DNA of 64,000 nucleotides from Gambelia wislizenii (lineage: Eukaryota > Chordata > Lepidosauria > Squamata > Crotaphytidae): the NCBI GenBank assembly GCA_030847615.1, contig JAUMIR010000004.1:87203001-87267000 (forward strand). The letters are read 5' to 3'. Below the pieces are notes generated by a model, which did not search any database, was not told the origin of the DNA, and was given only the letters and a program-made list of their open reading frames with translations. The position numbers and the translations under genes were made by a program. Positions 57,301-64,000 of this stretch are shown here, in pieces. Every line of letters starts with the position of its first letter. The stretch's first letter is position 1.

Positions 57301-58130
57301 TGAGAAAGGGACATATAGAGTGATTGAACAAGGCCCTTCAAGATACTTCCTTGAACTAGGTACACTCTTTGTTTCTGGATGTAGCTTTGGCACCCTGAAC
57401 TCTAACTGCCAAACTGGCTTCTCAGATGCCACTTTTTTGTCTTCTTCATTTGAGCTTTGTTTGCCTGCCAGCCGGTTGACTGCTGCTGGACATTATCTGC
57501 TGCATTCTCCTTACTGACACTTATTCCATGCCATCTACAGATGGACAGGATGCAGCCATGTGATTAACTGTCATTTATAACTGTCCAAATTCCTAATTTT
57601 CACATGAAATATATGCTGCTAAAAAAGGCTACCAATTAAAAGTACATCTATTTTGCTTTTGGAAAAACCTTGGCCTGTTCTTAGGGGTTTAGAGTGGTGG
57701 GAGAAACCTTCCCAGACTTGACACAAGGAGGAGATTGTACAGTTTGTCTAGTATAGTGTTCTGAGGACTAATAGTTCCTATGTGAAAAACACAGGGTAGC
57801 AAAGCACTTACTTGAATTTCCACTCCAGAGTACACTGGTAGATTCCTTTGTCAGGAGACACTCAGTTCTTAGAAAAAATATCTTCTCACCCTGGCGTGAA
57901 ATTGTCTGTACTTGGGTTCTAGCTGGGCCGGAAAATTGGTTAACCAGTTTAATCATATTTCCTTCTAGGTGTCTCTAAATGTTCAGTCAAGGGTTTGTTT
58001 CTGTTGTTGTTGATTTGGGCCAGTAGGCTCAAAACTCAATAAACAGTAGTAGGTATAGCATGGAAATATATTTTCTAAATCCAAGAATTGTGACTATAAG
58101 TCACAACATTCACCATTGTTAGCATTGCTA
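54316..58130. other. no gene seen
   Basis: About 3.8 kb of unique-looking AT-rich DNA. Short frames only. Two near-copies of AGGGTAAACAATATGAA(T/C)GCC lie near 56887 and 56924, 38 bp apart (a local duplication). The dispersed tail at 55905-55985 is listed separately. Confidence 0.4.
55905..55985. repeat. dispersed repeat tail, copy 2
   Basis: Same block as 51815-51915, in the same orientation. Confidence 0.6.
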
Positions 58131-58392
58131 GCGCCCTGCTGGTGCAGTGGTTAAATGCCAGTACTACATGTCACCACGTTGCAAGTTTGATTCCAGAGGG
58201 CTCCAAGGTTCATTCAACCTTCCACCCTTTCATAGGTCGGTAAAATGAGTACCCAGCTTGTGGGGACAATTAGCTAACACACATTGGAAACTGCTTAATG
58301 CAGTGTAGATGTGTAAATTGCTGTTGCTTAAAACAGTTTTTGTAAGCCGCTCTGATAGCCTTGTGGCTGAAGAGTGGGGTATAAATAACTTA
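58131..58392 (+). mobile_element. tRNA-derived SINE (second family)
   Basis: GCGCCCTGCTGGTGCAGTGG head, GCAAGTTTGATTCC B-box-like, GTAAAATGAGTACCCAGCTT, TAGCCTTGTGGCTGAAGAGT, GGGGTATAAATAAC and a T/A-rich end. Near full length. Confidence 0.83.
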
Positions 58393-58556
58393 TTTTTTTA
58401 AAAAAAAGTTTTCTAGCAGTTTCAGAGAGATGCCTGACACTATGAAGTACTTCACAAGCATGGTGGATGTCCTATTACTAGAAGTGATAAAAAGTCTACA
58501 TTTAGGCTGACTAATCTGCACAAAAGTGAAGAATAATTTCAGGGTCTAGCTACATA

Positions 58557-58729
58557 CAGTGGACCTTCCGGATCAACAGGGTTTCATTCCAGGACTCCTA
58601 CAGATGGTCACACACATATCATTAAGTGATGGTGATGTGCACATTACCACCATTTTAGATATGGGACATGACGATCTGCAGACAGCTGAAACCACGGATT
58701 GGGAGCCCCCGGGTGTGGAGGGCCCACTG
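58557..58729. mobile_element. 173-bp TA-flanked MITE
   Basis: Ends CAGTGGACCTTCCGGATC and, on the minus strand, CAGTGGGCCCTCCACACC. TA flanks at 58555-58556 and 58730-58731. Pogo/Tigger-like pattern; non-coding. Confidence 0.78.
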
Positions 58730-58731
58730 TA

Positions 58732-59780
58732 TTATTACTTTTAAATTGAGTCACAGCTGGACATGTGTGGGGAGCTTCTGAAAGTGTTCAGAAGGACATT
58801 TAATGACTTCTAAACGCTACAGTACGGACTTGTGAAAATCCCACTGCTGTATTCAGACTTATTATTATGTTAATTGCAGATCCCAGCATAAAAGGGGAGG
58901 ACTTTGTCCTGTCATTGGTTGTTTAACCCACCTCAGAGGCTCTTCTTTGTTACATTTTTTCCCCTTGTATGTTTCAGATTTAGTGTTACGTTCTGTAAAA
59001 CCAGCAATGTACAAAATTATTATCTTAATCTTAACTGTTAAATAGAATAGAATAGAATACAGAATTGTAGAGTTGGAAGAGGGCCATCAATAAAATGGGA
59101 GTCTCTGAAATTTGCTATATAAATGCCTAAGTGTTACTGTTACCAGTTTTCTTTAACAGAGAATTTGGCCTATAATATAATTTTATCTTGTTACCTCAGT
59201 GGAGGGTCTGATATCAATTGATGAGGAAGTAGTTGTGTAGTGAACATGATAAATTGATAGTTGCAATTTATGTGCCATCCTATAACCAAACATTAGAAGA
59301 ACCCTGCTGGTTCAGACCTATCTAGACAGGACTTGAGTTCAGTCGGCTTTTGCACTCTTCCCTAGCAACAGCCATTCAGAGGCATGGTTCTTTTTATTCT
59401 GGAGGCAGCATACAGCCGTTATGATAAAAGTCATTGATGGTCTTACACTTCATGAATTTGTCCAAGGTCCTTGCAGCAATTATTTTTGGTGGCCATCATA
59501 ACATCTTAGGCAGTGAGTTCCACTGTTAAATTTTATGAAAGTAAAAGAATACTTTTCTGTCCATTTTCTCCATGCAGTGCAGAACCGTATACACCTTTGC
59601 CTTGCTGCCTGCCTCCACGCACTGTTTTTTACTCTGTTACCACCACTCCTCATAGGGGAATTTCCTCACAGGGAAATTTGTCCAGTCTCTTAGCATTTTG
59701 ATTTCCATTCATGCCTCTTTTTTAGTAGAGTATTATTTTTTAAATGTGGCAACTAGAACAATATGCAGGATTCCAAGAGC
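58732..59780. other. mostly unique DNA with a CR1 tail scrap
   Basis: No gene seen. At 59041-59090 an (AATAG)n run followed by AGAATTGTAGAGTTGGAAGA is the inverse of a CR1 3' terminus; only about 50 bases remain. Confidence 0.5.
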
Positions 59781-59957
59781 TGTTGTGTGCCTTCAACTTA
59801 TGGCAAACCTATCATGGGGTTCTCTTGACAAGATTTGTTCAGAGGGGCTTTGCCTTTAACTTCCTCTGAGGCTGAGAGGGTATGACTTGCCCAAGGACAC
59901 CCAGTGGGTTTCCATGTCCAAGTCAGAAATAACTTGAAGGCACACAACAACAATAAA
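59781..59957 (-). mobile_element. tRNA SINE fragment with fold-back end
   Basis: 59781-59918 is the inverse of the SINE tail and core (TGTTGTGTGCCTTCAACTTA, CCAAGGACACCCAGTGGGTT). The next bases, AAGTCAGAAATAACTTGAAG and GCACACAACAACAA, are the same SINE tail in forward orientation, so both edges carry the tail in opposite directions. Confidence 0.75.
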
Positions 59958-62004
59958 GCCCTTTATATTTAGCATGACACTCCATAGTGTGAATATCATT
60001 GTCCTCATGGGCCTCAAACAGTATTAAAGACTTAGCAGTACCATTTCTGTTTCTCAGGACTGTTTCTTAGGCATGGCCTTATTGAAAACCAGTATTTTTC
60101 TTTAACCATATCCACAAAAAGGAATTCAAATGCTTCTTAATTAAAATACACATACTTTTATTATTAACATTGCATGGAACAGCAGCTGTAACAGTACTTT
60201 GGGGCACATGCATACATCATATTTAAACAGTGAGGCAAGAGATGAAAGTGAAGTTTCCTGTTTTGGATTATATCCCTGAGATTATCCTCTGTTCTGCCAG
60301 CTCCAGTGAATCTGAAGGTAGGGTTAGGTATTATTAATGCTTGGGCAATTATCTCTTCCCCTAAGTATGTCAGTGACTGTACTTTGCTGGGAAGAGACAA
60401 TTCTAATGGGGGTGGATGTGTCATTCCAGGTTCAGTTGGAATCATGGGGTGGTGTGAGACAAGATCCTCAGCTTAGGAAGGCCTGTGTTAATTTTGAAAG
60501 AAAAGAAAGAGGTCTGTAGAGTCTCATATCAAACTATGGAGCCAGCACTAGATGGCCAAAAAAAAAAAAAGGGGGGGGGGGAGCTGCCAGACTTAGAAAG
60601 TGGGAAGGTTCAGTAAAGATGGTGCTGGAGCCAGTATTTTAATACTTCTTCTGGGTGATGAACTGCGTAAGGCTTATTTTGAGTGCTTGAAATAGAATAT
60701 TTAAGCTATCACAGTGGGAAATATGATTTAAGCAATTCCCACTGTTTGGCTTACTTTTAACTCCTGGAATGCAACAAGGCCGGGAGATGGAACTGCTGGC
60801 ACGCTGCTTCTGTCTGTTATATTTATATGGTTTGTTGGTGTTAATGATAGTGCTGAAAGCATTCATGTGCCGAGAAATGAGAGAGAGAAGTTTGGAACGT
60901 GGCTGGGTGCTGAAAAGTTTAGAAGAAATATGCTGGGGGAGGTATATTTCTAGGTGGAAATTCTAAAGGAATTGCTCAGATCAGCAGGTATATAAAAACA
61001 AATTCACCAGTTTTGGTGAGACATGGAAAGTGTATTGAGCATCAGAGGGAAATATTATAGTCTTACTCAGAATAAACAATTATTTAGTAAACAATACTGA
61101 AAGAGAGTTGGAATCAAGTGACTTAGAAATGGCAAGGAATAGAATTACTAGTCATATGTAAGACTGAAACTTTGGAGCAGAAAGATGGAGCCTGGGAATG
61201 TGGGCTAGACAACTGTGGTGTACTTCTGAATAAACACATCACTTGGTTTAATAGATGCAAGGAAAAATAACTGTCCAGAAATCTTTGTCCAAGCAAGTAT
61301 TTTAGGAGTGTTGCTACATGCTGAGAGAAATCTTTCTAGAGTGTGATAGAAAATTGTCTGCTGTTGGACATCAAGCTTAGATGTGTTCTCAAACCACTGA
61401 AAAACTTCAGCTCAAATTATCCCAGAGCCCACAAGAAACATGAAGGGTTTTCCCCAAATTAACAAGAAAACTGATGTTGTGCTTCTTCTTGTGGCATTTC
61501 TTATCCCCCATCTAGATTTCTTGTGTTTTCTGCTTCCAGAACATATATTTACAGAGGCTTTCATGGGCTAGGATATTATATTATTTGTATATATACGGTA
61601 CCCACATTTTTCAATTGCTGTGATTATATGAGCAGGAAAATATAATAATGAATGAACCATCCTGTTTAAATTAATGGATTTTGCTCAGTATGATTTTGTT
61701 TCTTGTCAAATCTTAATCTTTATAATAGGCAGGTGTGACAACTGGCTTTGGAATAGTTTCTATACCAGATTCTGCCATGCTGTGCTGTTTGGAATTTAAA
61801 CTGTATCGTATGAGCTCTCTTCCCCCTTCCTGCTGTACCCAGTTTTTCCAGAGGCAGGTACAAATGCATCCTGTTAAAACAACAATAGTGATCATCTTTC
61901 CCTTCTGTTTGCTACCTGTATGTGTGAGCATGCTATCTCCACAATAGCCCTCCCATGCTGCTCCAGCTGAAGCAGCTGGTTTTTTTTTACCTGTTTTCTC
62001 TTTA

Positions 62005-62005
<1 letters not shown>
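59958..62005. other. no gene seen
   Basis: Unique-looking. A run of 13 A and then 10 G lies at 60558-60582. No domain-bearing frame. Confidence 0.45.

Positions 62006-62044
<39 letters not shown>
62006..62044. repeat. (TA)n microsatellite
   Basis: About 19 TA dinucleotides. Confidence 0.95.
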
Positions 62045-62046
<2 letters not shown>

Positions 62047-63399
62047 TAGAACTGACAAAACAGTAGCAGTAACCATGATGTAGTGACAGCACCTGTGGTG
62101 CACCAGCATGTTGTCAGAATGCTGTGACTCCTGCATCTTGCTATTGAATACTACAGCGGTGGTGTGGCTGTACATTTATGAGCCTAGACACAATGTTTAT
62201 TTGCTGCTAATAAACACAGCAGTATCTGGTTTCAGGACTTATGACGGCATGCCAACTTTTTGTATGGAAAGACTGACTACAATAACATTTTTAAAATGTA
62301 TATTTAGAAGCATTAGAGACAAAATTCCATTAAATTTGGGGTTGCATTATTACTTTGTGTGCATATTAAACCTCTAAAACATTTTTGTTTCTTGTTTTTT
62401 AATTTTAAAATTTGAATATTGAAAATATGAAGCACACTATTTTTTCTGCTTTTTTACAATTCATGGTGCCTTTTTTGGACACTGTTGCTAAATGTATTTC
62501 ATAGCAGTTGTTACAATAAAAAGATTTAAGAGGAAATGTAAAGTGAGTACCATAAATTTCCCAGTGTGTTAATTGTTTGTTTTAGCAAACAAGTTCTAAT
62601 AAAACATATTGGGAGCTCTTTAAATTATGAGAGATGGTTTCTCTTTGAAAGACTCTTGGGAACAATGTTGTTCAGTTCCAGTAAAAAAGATGGTCAGATA
62701 TTCTCTCTCTCTCTCTTTGTTTGCTTTGACTGTATGGGAAATTTTGTTGTTGGACTGACATTTTTGGAAAGGATTTGCGTTGACTCTCAAAGTGTACAAT
62801 GGAATACATTATTTGTCCTCTCTGTTTTTCAAACAACAAAGCATTTGGAATCTTTTTCAAATTATCAGCTGCAGTTGAATAACTATCATTTCTGATGCAT
62901 GTCTTCTTAATATTTGCTATAAATTCAAAATTCCGAAGTTGTTCTGGATTGTCTCTACTGAAAATGATCTTTTAAAAAGATTTGTCTTGGGGGCACTAGC
63001 AACAACAGGTCAATTTTTGCCTCACTGTTTCCATTTACTTTCCCTATTTCTGTTGTTGAACTTTGAAAAATGTCACCTATTGGCCTGAAATCTTATAGGA
63101 CTGGTTTCTGTTTGAAGGGTAATTTAAATGGAAACATATGAAGACAATAGTTGAGTCATTTTTTAGAGGGGGAAAAGTAAAGTCAGTGCATTTCCCATAT
63201 CCAGCAAAAGAAGGAGATCTTGGGTTGGCTTATAATTATATTTTGTTGGCTGGCTGGTTAGCGCTAACAGGCTAACACCATTGAGAAAGATCCCTGATCA
63301 GTGATTAGTTTTACATCCACACCACTTTAACTGGAAGCTGTTCAGCCAGTCACATCTGCTGGCCCTCCTCCCAGTAAATAAAGTTCTTATTTGGTTAAA
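62045..63399. other. no gene seen
   Basis: Unique-looking AT-rich DNA with a CT run at 62701-62717. Confidence 0.4.
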
Positions 63400-63429
63400 A
63401 CGTTGCCACTGTAAAAAACATTTTGAACC

Positions 63430-63558
63430 TTCATGGTGTTGAGTATCTTGTGTACATTAAGTGGTAATAATACCAATTGAATCCATTTCAGTTCCAGGTT
63501 GTGATATAACAAAATGTTGAAAACTTAAAGGGGAGTCAAATACTTTTGCAAGGCTCTG
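63430..63558 (+). mobile_element. Tc1-like transposon 3' end fragment
   Basis: TTAAGTGGTAATAATACCAA, then TTCCAGGTTGTGATATAACA, and the terminal CAAATACTTTTGCAAGGCTC with TG before a TA. This is the typical right end of vertebrate Tc1-like elements (AATACTTTTGCAAGGCACTG followed by TA). The matching left end was not found nearby. Confidence 0.55.
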
Positions 63559-63560
63559 TA

Positions 63561-64000
63561 AAATAAAACAGTTATCAATGGCAAACCTTCCTTGTCAAAA
63601 ACTTACCTGCTTTTTTTTTTTTTTACATATAAAATGAAGTTTTGTTTTACTCAGTCCTCTAATTTCTGGAAAAGAAACTGCATAAATTTTTACAGGGATA
63701 TTGGTTAATCTAACTGGCCTATAGTTTCTAGGATCTCCTCAGCATCTTTTTAAAAAAATAGTGGAACTACTGTGCTGAGGAATATTATGTAGTGGGCAAA
63801 CAAGCCAGCCAGTAGAGCAGCCCATCAATCTTTGCTATTCTTAAAAAGCTTAGATAGTACAAAACTACCTCCTGGCCTTAGCTGTTATCATGATACTTCT
63901 CCCATGCAGATACAACTGAGCAGGGCTGATATATTTCACAATGTATTAAACAATTTACTACATGGATTACTTATTGAAAACCAGCTGATGGTATGAGAGA
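63561..64000. other. no gene seen
   Basis: Non-coding, AT-rich, running off the window. Confidence 0.4.

Overview
This is a vertebrate, most likely squamate reptile (lizard), nuclear window. It is AT-rich and non-coding, with no bacterial-type gene organisation, and is dense in transposable elements. The mix fits a lizard: L1, L2-like, CR1 and BovB/RTE LINEs, tRNA-derived SINEs, a 5S-rRNA-headed SINE, hAT-like and TA-target DNA transposons, a Ty1/copia remnant and a Tc1-like end. The species call is inference. Only one plausible host coding segment was seen, a 93-bp candidate exon at 18236-18328 (+) with good splice sites, so the window may be mostly intron or intergenic DNA.

Layout. 1-8.65 kb: a nearly full-length but inactivated L1 bounded by a perfect 20-bp target-site duplication; a 1.2-kb DNA transposon carrying its own minisatellite sits in its 5'UTR. 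8.7-18 kb: unique-looking DNA with an 82-bp hAT-type MITE, a tRNA SINE, a copia fragment (-), a CR1 3' end (+) and an L2-type 3'UTR (-). 18-24 kb: the candidate exon, a CpG-rich MITE, a 67-bp-arm fold-back, and a 2.1-kb hAT-like element containing a 114-bp tandem repeat. 26-30 kb: a 493-bp TA-flanked MITE with an internal minisatellite, SINEs, a degenerate LINE interrupted by a 5S SINE, and the 3' end of another LINE. 31-40 kb: SINEs, a possible LTR, and BovB pieces (-), one interrupted by a MITE.

40.475-45.461 kb holds the most striking object: a TIR-bounded element whose interior has expanded to about 4.8 kb of GC-rich tandem repeat. The basic unit is about 64 bp. Nearly every unit carries a G-quadruplex motif with one-base loops and a 9-bp inverted repeat, and there are signs of a roughly 0.9-1.0 kb higher-order period. 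45.7-52 kb: an L2-like LINE (-) with a mutated catalytic site, a CR1 (-), and other LINE pieces. 52-64 kb: mostly unique DNA with MITEs, SINEs, simple repeats and a Tc1-like end.

Recurring theme: four separate elements with DNA-transposon-type ends (1588-2814, 21075-23197, 26254-26746, 40475-45461), having at least three different end sequences, each carry an internal minisatellite. The long open frames inside those repeats are consequences of repetition and are not annotated as genes.
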